A DNA stretch of 64,000 bases from an uncultured Paraprevotella sp. (GTDB lineage: Bacteria > Bacteroidota > Bacteroidia > Bacteroidales > Bacteroidaceae), in NCBI GenBank assembly GCA_944319925.1, contig CALUFQ010000012.1, positions 1-64,000 of the forward strand. Reading direction: 5' to 3'. The position numbers and the translations under genes were made by a program. Below the pieces are notes generated by a model. That model was given only the letters and a program-made list of their open reading frames with translations. It searched no databases and was not told where the DNA came from. Position 1 is the stretch's first letter; the number at the start of each line of letters is the position of its first letter. Positions 26,584 to 36,133 of the stretch are shown piece by piece.

Positions 26584-26768
26584 AACTCCTCCGCCTTGCA
26601 GGGGAGGTGGCCCGGAGGGCCGGAGGGGTTTCCCATGCACAAGAGTGATTTTCCCCTTTCTCGACCCGTTTATGTTGTCTGTGGATGCGTCCGATGTTGT
26701 GCTCTCGTGGGCGTGAGACCCCCTCCGCCCCTTCGGGGCTCGTCCCCCTGCGAGGCGGGACAGTTTTG
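26584..26768. repeat. Variant of the GC-rich fold-back repeat
   Basis: Starts AACTCCTCCGCCTTGCAGGG and ends GCGAGGCGGGACAGTTTT, like the copies at 1156 and 21836 but with a longer centre. It is followed by CATCCGCATGGCAAACAAAA, a second repeated module also found at about 31937. Confidence 0.75.
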
Positions 26769-26850
26769 GCATCCGCATGGCAAACAAAAGGGTCGTAACG
26801 ATCCTCCGTATGGAGAACAAAACGGCCATTGGCCAGCTGTTTCGCATCGG

Positions 26851-26900
26851 GAATGAAAAAAACTCCTCCGCCCAGCGAGGCGGAGGAGTTTTTTTCATTC
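26851..26900. terminator. Perfect 22-bp bidirectional terminator downstream of GH78
   Basis: 26851-26872 and 26879-26900 are perfectly complementary over 22 bp around a 6-nt loop, with a GC core CTCCTCCGCC and flanking A7/T7 runs, so it can terminate in both directions. It lies 33 bp after the GH78 stop. The GC core is the same sequence as the tip of the fold-back repeats. Confidence 0.9.
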
Positions 26901-26932
26901 AGCCGGAATCCCGACAAGGATTTGATGTTTTA

Positions 26933-29900
26933 TTATTCCTTAATCACTTTGGTGCGGTAGTCGTGTTCCGCCGTGTTGACCCTCACGATGTAGAGTCCCG
27001 GTGTCCAGGAAGCCGTGTTGATGCTCTCTGTGCCGCTTTGGCTGCAGACCACCTGTCCGTTGCTGGCCGTCACACTGACGTTGTTGACCATCTCGTCGCA
27101 CGTGATGTGCAGCGTGTCGTGGAACGGGTTGGGATGGATGCGCAGCGTTTGGCCAATGGTTTCTTCCACCTTGTCGGGGCGGCCTTCCGCGATGTTGAAG
27201 CGATAGGTTCCCGATTGCAGTTCGATGACGGCCTTGCCGTCCCGGACACCCTTGAACTCCAGCCCCTCGGCTTCTTCCAGCGGTTTGCCGCCTTCGGTGA
27301 TTTCATCGTCTTCGTCCGCCAGGGGGAGGTAGAGCGTGGCCGTGGTGTTGGCCGGGACGGTGGCCACGTAGGCGATGCGCCCGTCGTCGCCGCGCTCCCA
27401 TTCGCTGCGGATCAGTCCGTAGCCGCTCCGGTGGCTGGCCTTCGCCGAGGTGATGCGTTCCTGCCCGGCGGGGAAATAGGTGCGGTCGTCCGGCGTGGGC
27501 ATCAGGAAGAAGTGCTTGAAGCCCGGCTGCGCCTCGTCGCTCTCGATGCCGGCCACGCGGCGGAACATCCATTCCGCCACCACGCCGTAGGAGTAGTGGT
27601 TGAAGGAGTTCATGTTCCATTCATGCTTGTTGAATCCGCCTTCCTTGGTGTAGGAGTCCCAACGTTCCCAAACGGTCGTGGCACCCTGGTCCACGCTGTA
27701 AAGCCAAGAAGGATTCTCGCGTTGCAGCAAGAGGTCGTAGGCCAGGTCGTCCATGCCCTGTTCGCTCAACGTCTGGCAGAGGAGGCTCGTGCCGATGAAG
27801 CCGGTGCTCAGCTTGTAGCCGTTGTTTTCGATTTTCCCGCGCAGGATTTCCCGGGCGCGTTCCACGGACGTTTCGGGCAGCAGGCCGAATTTCAGGGCCA
27901 TCAGGTAGGAAGTCTGGGTGGAGATGGTGAGTTGCCCGTTGCCGTCCAAATAGCGTCCTTGCCATTCGGCGCGGATGTTGTCATAGAGTTCGGCGTACTT
28001 CAGCGAGTCAGCATGGTAGGCATCGGCCGGCGACTGGCTCAAGGCCCCTGCGATCTTGCTCATCAGTTGCGCCACGTTGGCGTAGTGGCACACGCAGACA
28101 TAACGCGCGTCCGTGTTTTCGTAGGAGAGCCAGTCGCCCGTGGACGTGCCCGCGCCGTTGTATTTGTATTGGCCGTCGCCTTGCAGGGAGAGCCAGTCCA
28201 TGTAGCGCGTCATGGAGGCATAGCATTCCCCGAGCACGGCTTGGTCGCCGGTCATGAGATAGACCGTCCAGGGCACGATGACCCCTGCGTCGGCCCAGCC
28301 GCCGGTGCCGAATCCCCAGAAGTTGGGGAAGGGGGCGATTTCGGGATAGGCCCCGTCCTCGCGCTGGCTCTGCCGCAGGTCGTTGAGCCACTTGCGGAGG
28401 AAGGCGCGGGTGTCGGCGTGGTAGGTGGCCGTGCGGCCAAACACTTGGATGTCGCCCGTCCAGCCCAGCCGCTCGTCGCGTTGCGGGCAGTCGGTGGGAA
28501 TGCTCAGGAAGTTGTCGCGCTGGCTCCAGCGGATGTTGCTGTAGAGCTGGTTCACGTCGGGGTGGCTGGTTTCGAAGGTGGCGTGTTCTTCCAATTCCGA
28601 ACCGACGAACTGGCCTTCCAGCGACGTGATTTCCACATCGCTCGTCGTGGTGACCTCGCAGTAGCGGAAACCGAAGAAGGTGTTGGAGGGATGGAAGGTC
28701 TCACCCTCTTCCGCGCCCCGGAGCGTGTAGTAGAGCGTGGCACCCGCCGTGCGCAGGTTGTAGGTGTAGAGGCTGCCGCCGGGGCCGTCGTTGAGGCGGT
28801 CGGACGCGCCGGTGTCGTTGAGCATCTCGCCGAACTTGACGCGCAGCTTCGTGCCTGCATCCCCCTTGACGGTGAAGCGCACCCAGCCCGTCATGTTCTG
28901 TCCCAGGTCGAAGAGGGCCGTCTCGCCCGCCTTCAGGCGGAGGGTTTCCGTGCCCCCGAGGGTGCGGGTGACGTTGATTTCCCCGTAGGTGGTGCCGGTG
29001 GGTTTCGCGCCTTCATAGACCGTGATGGCCTTGGGCGTGAGGCAGAACGCTTCGCGCACCCGCACGGTCTGTCCGCGGAAGGCCGTGATTTCGCCCCGGA
29101 AGTCCGTGTTTACCGCCGTGCGGTTCCAGCCCGAAGCGTCGTATTCGGGCGAAGTCCAATTGCTCTCGCGGCGGGCGTCGTAGGTCTCGCCATTATAAAT
29201 GTCGCCCATCATCACAGGGCCGCAGAAGGAGCTGGCCCATTCGGTATTCGTCACAACGTGCTCCACCGAGCCGTCCTCGTATTCGATGCGCAGCTTGGCG
29301 ATGAAGCCCAAGGCGGGGGTGCCATACATGCCGTGGGCGATGGGGCCGGCCCACCAGCCGTTGCTCACCTGTGCGCCAAGGACATTGTCGCCTTCGCGCA
29401 TGAGCGGAGTCACGTCGTAGGTCATGTAGTTGACTTCCTTGCGGTAGTCCGTCCATCCCGGCTTCAATTCGTCATAGACCTCCGTGCCATCGACTCCCAC
29501 GCGGTGGCCGTTCATGAAGAGGTCGAACACGCCCAGCCCGGAAGCATAGAGCTTGGCCGACTTCACCGCGCCTTTCGTGGTGAACACCTTGCGGAAGAGG
29601 GGTATGCCCTTTTCCCGGCCCGTGGTCTGCAGGGCGCAGGTCTCGTCGTAGGTGGAGCGGACGCACAGCATCTTGTTGCCTTCGCGCGTCACGATTGTGC
29701 CGTCGCTAAAAGCCTGGCCTGCCCCCTCGAAGTCCTCGGAGAAGGTCACCGTGCCCTGCCCGTCAGAGAACGTGGTCACGGTCACATTGTCGTAGCAGGC
29801 TTCCTCGTTCATCGTGCGGTCGTAGTAGGCACGGAAACCGATGAGCCCGTTGGTCAGCCGCCCGGACGCATCATAGTAGGTGTCCACGAGTTGTTCGTCG

Positions 29901-31762
29901 ATGTAAGTCCGTATGACTGTTCCCCGCACGGAGATTTTCACGTGGTGTGGCAAACCGGTGAGGTCGGCCTTGGTGAAGAAGCTTCCCAGGTCGGTGTCGG
30001 AGTAGGTGAATCCGCCGTTCACCTTCACGTGGCGGCGCAGGAAAGGCGTGGCCTTGTCGCGCACGTTGATGCCCCACAGGTGGAAGTTGTTCGTGTCGTA
30101 GCCGGAGAAGATGATGCCCGCGTTGTCGCGCACGACGCGCACGTCGAGGTCGAGGTCGTAGCCCAAGTCGGCGATGGCCGGGTCATACCAGGCGTATGAT
30201 TTCTCCACATAGAGCCGTCCATCGCGGATGCTGCCGGTGGAGAACGTGTTGGTGCCGGAAGAGAAGTCTTCTGAAATCAACACTTCTTCCTTGCCATCGG
30301 TCAGGTCGGTCACGGTGAAATTGTCAAAGTATGCCCGTTCCGGATTGTTGGGGTCGTTCAAGGCGGCATCCTGCCGGATGCCGATGTGGCCGTAGCCATA
30401 GTTCCCGCCGTCGGGTTCGTTGCGTGTGTCCACCAGCACGTCGTCGATGAAGGTGCGCGCCACGTTGCCTTCCACCTCGATGCGCAAGTGGTAGGTCTGA
30501 TGGAGCTGCACGTTGACGAGCGGGCGCAGGTCGATTTCCGCCAGGCAAGTGGCATCGCTTAGGTTCGGGCCGCGCCACACGTGCGGGCGGAAGCGGGGAT
30601 AGCCGGCTTCGAGGTTCACTTGCCACATATAATAATGGCTGTGGTCGTCGTTGGCGGCGAAAATCACGCCGGCGGAGAGGTTGTCGATTTCGAAGTCCAC
30701 ATCGATGGCATAGTGCGTGATGGCATTAGCTTCTTCATCGTCACCGGTGCTGGCTTTATACCAGGAATCGCTGTTGACGAGCAGGCGGCCGTCGGTGACC
30801 GTGCCGCTCGTGAAGGGGTTCGCGGAGTTCGAGAAGTCCTCGCTGATAAGCACTTCCGGGGCTTCGCCGCTTTGGTCGGTCACGACGATGTTGTCGTAGT
30901 AGGCCCGTTCGGCTCCAAATTCCCAAAGCCCGATGTTCCCGTAGCCGTAATTCCCGCCATCGGGATTGGTGCGGGTGTCGATGAGCACATCGTCGATATA
31001 CGTGCGGGCCACGTCGCCTTCTACTTCGATGCGCAGGCGGTGCGTCTGGTGCAGCTGCACGTCCACAAGCGGGCGCAGGTCGATTTCGTCCAAGGCGGTG
31101 GCAAACTGCTGGTCGCTGCGGAAGATGTGCGGGCGGAAGCGGGCGTAGCCTGTTTCGAAATTGATTTGCCACAGGAAGTAATGGCTGCGGTTGTCGTTGG
31201 CGGCAAAAATCACCCCGGCAGAAATATTGTCGATTTCGAAATCGGCTTCCACGGTGTAGTTCGTAATGCCGCCTTCCGTGCCTTCGGAGAGCGGCGTGTC
31301 GGTGGCCTTGATCCATTGTGCGCCGTCCCATCCGCTGCCCATAAGGCCGGTCTCGAAGTAGGCCTGTTCCGTGGACGTGGCCTCGCCGCCTTTGTTGTCC
31401 CACACCGTGACCGTCCAGTAGTAGCGCGTGGAGGGTTGCAGGTTGTCCCCGCCATAGGGCACGTCGATTTGCCGGTCGGATTCCACGCGTCCCGAAGTCC
31501 ACACTTCCGTGGTGCATGCCGCGTCGCTGAACACGGCGATTTCATACGCGGTTTGTTTCACACCGCGTTCTTCCCCGGCATCCATGGCCCAACTGAACAT
31601 GGGTCGTTTCACGTCGATGCCCACGGGGTTTTTCACGGCTTCCGTGCGCAACCGTTCCACCTCGAAGGCATTCAGCGGTTGCATGATGCTCCACAGTCCG
31701 GCGGCGCACAGCGACGCCGTGCGCAGGAGGGTGGAAGCCCGTTTGGTCTTGTTTCGTTTCAT
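26933..31762 (-). CDS. GH78 alpha-L-rhamnosidase with three tandem internal modules and type IX sorting domain
   Basis: A 1609-residue secreted enzyme, far longer than typical GH78 proteins of 700-1100 residues. Order: signal peptide; Ig-like domain (about 33-140); three copies of a beta-rich module (about 170-315, 350-505 and 535-685) marked by DFEIDNxSAGVIFAAND, RFRPH and YIDDVLxDTR; the GH78 N-terminal beta domains (about 690-1000); and the (alpha/alpha)6 barrel with TDCPQRDERLGWTGD, where Glu1097 is the likely general acid. The C-terminus carries RIHPNPFHDTLHI and ends TPGLYIVRV...TKVIKE, a type A sorting domain of type IX secretion. The start at 31762 gives a signal peptide. A TACTTTTG box lies at 31804-31811. 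Copies 1 and 2 of the module are closer to each other than to copy 3. Confidence 0.93.
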   Translation of the reverse strand: MKRNKTKRASTLLRTASLCAAGLWSIMQPLNAFEVERLRTEAVKNPVGIDVKRPMFSWAMDAGEERGVKQTAYEIAVFSDAACTTEVWTSGRVESDRQIDVPYGGDNLQPSTRYYWTVTVWDNKGGEATSTEQAYFETGLMGSGWDGAQWIKATDTPLSEGTEGGITNYTVEADFEIDNISAGVIFAANDNRSHYFLWQINFETGYARFRPHIFRSDQQFATALDEIDLRPLVDVQLHQTHRLRIEVEGDVARTYIDDVLIDTRTNPDGGNYGYGNIGLWEFGAERAYYDNIVVTDQSGEAPEVLISEDFSNSANPFTSGTVTDGRLLVNSDSWYKASTGDDEEANAITHYAIDVDFEIDNLSAGVIFAANDDHSHYYMWQVNLEAGYPRFRPHVWRGPNLSDATCLAEIDLRPLVNVQLHQTYHLRIEVEGNVARTFIDDVLVDTRNEPDGGNYGYGHIGIRQDAALNDPNNPERAYFDNFTVTDLTDGKEEVLISEDFSSGTNTFSTGSIRDGRLYVEKSYAWYDPAIADLGYDLDLDVRVVRDNAGIIFSGYDTNNFHLWGINVRDKATPFLRRHVKVNGGFTYSDTDLGSFFTKADLTGLPHHVKISVRGTVIRTYIDEQLVDTYYDASGRLTNGLIGFRAYYDRTMNEEACYDNVTVTTFSDGQGTVTFSEDFEGAGQAFSDGTIVTREGNKMLCVRSTYDETCALQTTGREKGIPLFRKVFTTKGAVKSAKLYASGLGVFDLFMNGHRVGVDGTEVYDELKPGWTDYRKEVNYMTYDVTPLMREGDNVLGAQVSNGWWAGPIAHGMYGTPALGFIAKLRIEYEDGSVEHVVTNTEWASSFCGPVMMGDIYNGETYDARRESNWTSPEYDASGWNRTAVNTDFRGEITAFRGQTVRVREAFCLTPKAITVYEGAKPTGTTYGEINVTRTLGGTETLRLKAGETALFDLGQNMTGWVRFTVKGDAGTKLRVKFGEMLNDTGASDRLNDGPGGSLYTYNLRTAGATLYYTLRGAEEGETFHPSNTFFGFRYCEVTTTSDVEITSLEGQFVGSELEEHATFETSHPDVNQLYSNIRWSQRDNFLSIPTDCPQRDERLGWTGDIQVFGRTATYHADTRAFLRKWLNDLRQSQREDGAYPEIAPFPNFWGFGTGGWADAGVIVPWTVYLMTGDQAVLGECYASMTRYMDWLSLQGDGQYKYNGAGTSTGDWLSYENTDARYVCVCHYANVAQLMSKIAGALSQSPADAYHADSLKYAELYDNIRAEWQGRYLDGNGQLTISTQTSYLMALKFGLLPETSVERAREILRGKIENNGYKLSTGFIGTSLLCQTLSEQGMDDLAYDLLLQRENPSWLYSVDQGATTVWERWDSYTKEGGFNKHEWNMNSFNHYSYGVVAEWMFRRVAGIESDEAQPGFKHFFLMPTPDDRTYFPAGQERITSAKASHRSGYGLIRSEWERGDDGRIAYVATVPANTTATLYLPLADEDDEITEGGKPLEEAEGLEFKGVRDGKAVIELQSGTYRFNIAEGRPDKVEETIGQTLRIHPNPFHDTLHITCDEMVNNVSVTASNGQVVCSQSGTESINTASWTPGLYIVRVNTAEHDYRTKVIKE

Positions 31763-31930
31763 GCTATTTGTTTTTGGTTTGAGAGATATAAGTTTTCCAT
31801 TCGCAAAAGTACCGGAAAAAGGGCGTTCACGGGTTGAATATATCTTCAAAAGGGTGGAAAATCTTTTCAGATGCGGATTTTTCAGGGGGAAGCAGGCTTT
31901 CGCTGCGCCGGAGGGCGGGACAGTTTTTCA

Positions 31931-31985
31931 TGGCCATCCGCATGGCAAACAAAAGGGTCGTTACGCCCCTCCCCGCCGCATGGAG
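31931..31985. repeat. Second intergenic repeat module
   Basis: CATCCGCATGGCAAACAAAA followed by GGGTCGTTACG recurs at about 26770-26805, and partly at 1350-1372. In two places it directly follows GCGGGACAGTTTTT, the end of the fold-back repeat variant, so the two modules travel together. Confidence 0.65.
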
Positions 31986-32030
31986 AGCAGAAGGGGCATT
32001 ACGTCCCGCGCAGAATTTATTAAATCCCCA

Positions 32031-35000
32031 TTAAATTTCTACTGCCCCATTATCAGTTTCTTCCGCAGGATGCGCAGGAGAAACGGTGTGCCCGTCCTGA
32101 TACTGCGAAGGAGTTGTTCCATACTCCTCCTTGAAACACTTGGCGAAATATTTCGGATCGTTGAAGCCCACGGCATAGGCCACTTCGGAGACGTTCATCC
32201 GCGTGTCGCGGAGCAGGCGGGCGGCAGAGCGGACGCGGACATGTTTTACGAAATCCATGGGCGTGAGGCCGGTCATGGCTTTGATTTTCCGGTTCATCGT
32301 GGATTTGGACAGCCGGATTTCGGCGGCCAGGCTGTCCAGGTTGAACTCGCTGTCCTGCAAGTGGCTTTCCACTGCTTTGACCAGTTCGTCGAGGAAGGTC
32401 TTGTCGCGGTCCTGGTAGGGAAGGGCTGAGATGTTCGTTTCCGGGCTTTGCAGAAACTGTTTGCGCTGGCGGGCATACAGGTGGAGAAGGTTGTTGATGC
32501 GGGCCACGAGCACTTTCGTTTCGAAAGGCTTGGCGATGTAGCCGTCCGCTCCGGCTTCGTAGCAGGCCGTGCGGGTCACGTCGGAGTCTTGTGCCGTCAG
32601 GATGATGACAGGGATGTGGCTGGTGGAGAGGTCGTCTTTCAGGGTGCGACAGAAGGTCAAGCCGTCCATGCCCGGCATGCGCAGGTCGCAGACGAGCAAG
32701 TCGATGCTTTGGTTTGCCAGTAGGGGACGGGCTTGCGCCGCGCTATGGGCCGTCAGCACGTGGAAGCGTGTGCCAAGGAGGCGTGTGAGCGAAGCGGTGA
32801 TTTCCGTGTTGTCGTCCACGACCAGAAGCGTGGGAAGTGCCGTGCGGTCGGTTGGCTTTTCTTCCTGTGGCACGGTGGAGCGTGATGCCGAATGCTCCTC
32901 CGGCGTGTAGGCCGTTTCGGAAAGGGGGATGGAGAGGGTGAAGCGGCTTCCCTGTCCGGGCTGGCTTTCCAAGGTGAGGGCGCCATGATGCAATGCGGCC
33001 AGTTCGCGGGTCAGGGAAAGGCCGATGCCGTTGGACTCCGTCCCGATGGCTTGGGGTGCGCGGTAGAAGCGGTTGAACACTTTCTCCTGTTCGGCGGGCA
33101 CGATGCCGATGCCTTCGTCCCACACTTGCAGGCGGAGCATTTTCTCTTCCTCTTGCCCGTCTGTCCAAGCTTTGATGCCCACGGCACGGTGGGCGGGGGT
33201 GTATTTGATGGCGTTGGACAAGAGGTTGAACAGGATTTCCTCCAACTTGTCGGCATCGTAGAAACCGTAAATCTCGGCGGGTTGGATGTCGATGTCGAGC
33301 CGCAAGGCTTTCTTTTGGGCGAGAAGGGTGAAGTCGGCTTGTCCGATGCGGCGGACGAAGGCGGCCACATCGCCGTAACCGACCTGCAGGGCGAGGTTTT
33401 TCTTCTCCATCTTCCGGAAGTCGAGCACCTGCTTGATCAGTTTTTTCAGCCGGTCGGTGTTGTCGCGCAGCACCCGTGTCCTGTCGTTTCTCTCCTGTGC
33501 GCTTCCCTCTTGTTCCATCTCGTCGGCAAGGCAGGAGAGGATGGTGAGCGGCGTGAGCAGCTCGTGGGACACGTTGGTGAAATACTCCACCTTGGCACGG
33601 GTAAGCTCCTCGCGCAAGAGGCGGGTATTTTTCTTTTTCAGCCTGCGGGCGAAGGTGTAAGCGGCCAGCCACGCGACAAGGAGGCCGGCGAGCACATAGG
33701 CCAGCCGTGCCGCCCACGTCTCGTACCAGGCCGGTTGCTTCGTGACAGTGTATGTTGAAACCGGGCTGACCGCCTGTCCTCCCTCGTCTGTTTGCCATAC
33801 GTTGAGGGTGTAAGTCCCCTCGGGCAACCGGTCGAACACGGCGGTATGTTGTCCGCTCTCCAAGACTACAGGCGAGGAGTCTATGCCCTCCAGCAGGTAG
33901 GCGAAACGGGTGCGGGGGTGTTGTGAATAGGCACAGGAAGAGAGCGTGAAGGCCAGGCGCGTGGCCGTGGATGGAAGGGTGATGGACTGTCCGTCCACGG
34001 TGCAGGTGCTGTCGGGGTGTGCCAACAGGCTTTTGCCGTTGAGATGGATGTCCGTGATGCGCACGTTCCCGGCAGGTGCCGGTTGGAGCGTGTCGGTATT
34101 CTTGATGGCGATGATGCCTCCGTGTCCGCCGGCATATAATGTCCCTTCTTTTCCGATGCAGGCCGCGCTGTTGCGGAAGGTGTGCACGGGGATATGCTTG
34201 TCCGAGGTGGCATACACTGTCCGGCCGTGCGTTTGCGGGTCATAGCAGATGGCGGCCTGCGGCGTGACAATCCAAAGCTTGTCTGTTTGGGACAACAGGT
34301 TGAGCACGGGAGCCAGTTCGGGCAAGAGGCGGTGCGTCTGGTCTGCCATCTGTCGCCGGGCTGGGTCGAAGCGGTAAATGCCACCGAGCGCGGTGGCTAT
34401 CCACAGGTGGCCGGAGGCGTCGGGGCAGAGGTGGGCCAGGTGGTCGGAGGAACTGAACGGAGCGGGAAGCCGGTAGCGGGCCGCCACGTTGATGCGTCCC
34501 GCCGAGGGGCGGACGCGGTAAAGGTCGCCCGAGGTGCTTCCGAGCCACACGTCCCCTTTCCCGTCTTCCGCGATGCAGCAAACGTGCGCCAATCCGGCGG
34601 GATTTTTCCCGATAAAGTTCAATTGCTTGTCGTAGAGATACAACCCTTTTTCGGCCATGACCCATAGGTTTCCCGCGCGGTCTTCGAGGATGCCGGTGAT
34701 GTGGCCTGTTTCCGCGCCGGAAGAGGCTATGGGGACGGTGGCCGAGAGGCGGAGTTGCATGCCTTGCCTTTCGGCACGAAAAACAGTGGGCAGGAACGAA
34801 GAGGCCAGCCATGCGCTGTTCCGGTGGCGCGAAGGGACGATGAAGTTCACTTCCAGGCCGGTGTGGACGCCCAGCGGGACAAGGTTGTATGTGCCCGAAG
34901 CCATGTCGTAGAGCGACAGCCCGTGGCGTTCCTGGTTGAACCACAAGATGCCTTCCCCGTCTTCGTGCATGCAGTTGAGGTTGGCATCGAAGCCGAGCTG

Positions 35001-36011
35001 TTGCTTGATGAAAGGGAAAGTGTAGTCCCGGATGGGATAGGGGTTGAAGGCCAGGTAATACCCGGCATCGAACGCGCCGAGCCACAGGTTGCCTTCACGG
35101 TCTTTCAGGATGGTGGAAAACATGCGGTTGTGGTCGAACGAAGGGGAGAAGGCGGCGGGGACAAGGCGGCCATCGGTTCCGCAGTCGAAGATGTGGAGGG
35201 CATCGTAGGAAAGCATCCATAAACGGCCGTTACGGTCATCCTGCGTGATGTCGAAATAGATGTTGCCTTCCACGTCCTGCTTTTCGTAGGCGGCTTCACC
35301 CTCACGTCCGGGATAAAAACGGAACAGGCCGTCGCCCCACGTGCCCAGCCAATACCGCCCTTGTCGGTCTTCGTACATGACAAACGGGTTGTTCATCTCC
35401 CCCACGGGAGGACAACCGGAGAAGCGGTCGTGTGCCGCATCCCAAAGGAACAGCCCGGCGCACCATGTCATGGCCCACACACGGTTTTGGCTGTCTTCAT
35501 AAATGGAGGTGACGCCCGAAGGCAATTCGTATCGGTTGTGGATGTCAAGCTGTTCGCCGCAACGGTAAAGGCTGTGCCCGACGGCAATCCACACCTGTTC
35601 TTTCTTATCCACATGCAGGTGTCTGATTTCTACTCCCGCGAACGGCCCTTCGCGAACGGGCGACAACTGCCATGTCGCTTTGTCGAAGACGTTCAACCCG
35701 TTTTGGGTGCCTATGAACACATAGTTCCGGGAGTCGGCCATCGGGCTGACGTAGTTGTGGGTCAAACGGTCCGGGGTGAAATAGTCGGACTTGAACACGG
35801 TGGTTTCCTGCCCGTCGTAGCGGGCCACGCCGAATGTCGTGCCCACCCAAATCATTCCTTCGCGGTCTTGGTGGAGCGCGGTGATTTCCTTGGAGGGCAA
35901 GGCTTGTGCGAAGGGGAGTGGTTCTGCCGTGTAAGTCTGTGCCGTGGCCGATGGTTGGAACACGAGCCACAAGCAAAGGAAGCAGACGGATTTCAGAAGG
36001 TTGTTCTTCAT
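32031..36011 (-). CDS. Second hybrid two-component regulator
   Basis: A 1326-residue chain with the same layout as the regulator at 10813: signal peptide ending ATAQ, periplasmic Reg_prop propellers (GMIWVGTTFGVARYD, GRYWLGTWGDGLFRF), Y_Y_Y domain (about 680-755), membrane helix (about 770-792), HisKA with FTNVSHELLTPLTIL (His816), HATPase, receiver with VCDLRMPGMDGL (Asp1109), and an AraC DNA-binding domain ending NDPKYFAKCFKEEYG. It precedes the GH78 gene on the same strand and probably regulates it and its neighbours (inference). The MKNNLLKS start at 36011 is preferred, with a second Met two codons upstream. A TATTTTTG box is at 36029-36036. Confidence 0.95.
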   Translation of the reverse strand: MKNNLLKSVCFLCLWLVFQPSATAQTYTAEPLPFAQALPSKEITALHQDREGMIWVGTTFGVARYDGQETTVFKSDYFTPDRLTHNYVSPMADSRNYVFIGTQNGLNVFDKATWQLSPVREGPFAGVEIRHLHVDKKEQVWIAVGHSLYRCGEQLDIHNRYELPSGVTSIYEDSQNRVWAMTWCAGLFLWDAAHDRFSGCPPVGEMNNPFVMYEDRQGRYWLGTWGDGLFRFYPGREGEAAYEKQDVEGNIYFDITQDDRNGRLWMLSYDALHIFDCGTDGRLVPAAFSPSFDHNRMFSTILKDREGNLWLGAFDAGYYLAFNPYPIRDYTFPFIKQQLGFDANLNCMHEDGEGILWFNQERHGLSLYDMASGTYNLVPLGVHTGLEVNFIVPSRHRNSAWLASSFLPTVFRAERQGMQLRLSATVPIASSGAETGHITGILEDRAGNLWVMAEKGLYLYDKQLNFIGKNPAGLAHVCCIAEDGKGDVWLGSTSGDLYRVRPSAGRINVAARYRLPAPFSSSDHLAHLCPDASGHLWIATALGGIYRFDPARRQMADQTHRLLPELAPVLNLLSQTDKLWIVTPQAAICYDPQTHGRTVYATSDKHIPVHTFRNSAACIGKEGTLYAGGHGGIIAIKNTDTLQPAPAGNVRITDIHLNGKSLLAHPDSTCTVDGQSITLPSTATRLAFTLSSCAYSQHPRTRFAYLLEGIDSSPVVLESGQHTAVFDRLPEGTYTLNVWQTDEGGQAVSPVSTYTVTKQPAWYETWAARLAYVLAGLLVAWLAAYTFARRLKKKNTRLLREELTRAKVEYFTNVSHELLTPLTILSCLADEMEQEGSAQERNDRTRVLRDNTDRLKKLIKQVLDFRKMEKKNLALQVGYGDVAAFVRRIGQADFTLLAQKKALRLDIDIQPAEIYGFYDADKLEEILFNLLSNAIKYTPAHRAVGIKAWTDGQEEEKMLRLQVWDEGIGIVPAEQEKVFNRFYRAPQAIGTESNGIGLSLTRELAALHHGALTLESQPGQGSRFTLSIPLSETAYTPEEHSASRSTVPQEEKPTDRTALPTLLVVDDNTEITASLTRLLGTRFHVLTAHSAAQARPLLANQSIDLLVCDLRMPGMDGLTFCRTLKDDLSTSHIPVIILTAQDSDVTRTACYEAGADGYIAKPFETKVLVARINNLLHLYARQRKQFLQSPETNISALPYQDRDKTFLDELVKAVESHLQDSEFNLDSLAAEIRLSKSTMNRKIKAMTGLTPMDFVKHVRVRSAARLLRDTRMNVSEVAYAVGFNDPKYFAKCFKEEYGTTPSQYQDGHTVSPAHPAEETDNGAVEI

Positions 36012-36133
36012 GGGCATGGCTTGTGTTGCAAAAATACGAAAAAACGACATACGCCGTCACGTTTCCTTCAAAAAAACAGATAGAAAACGTGTCGGCGCAT
36101 TCTCCTTAGTATATATGAGGAAATGTCTGTGCG

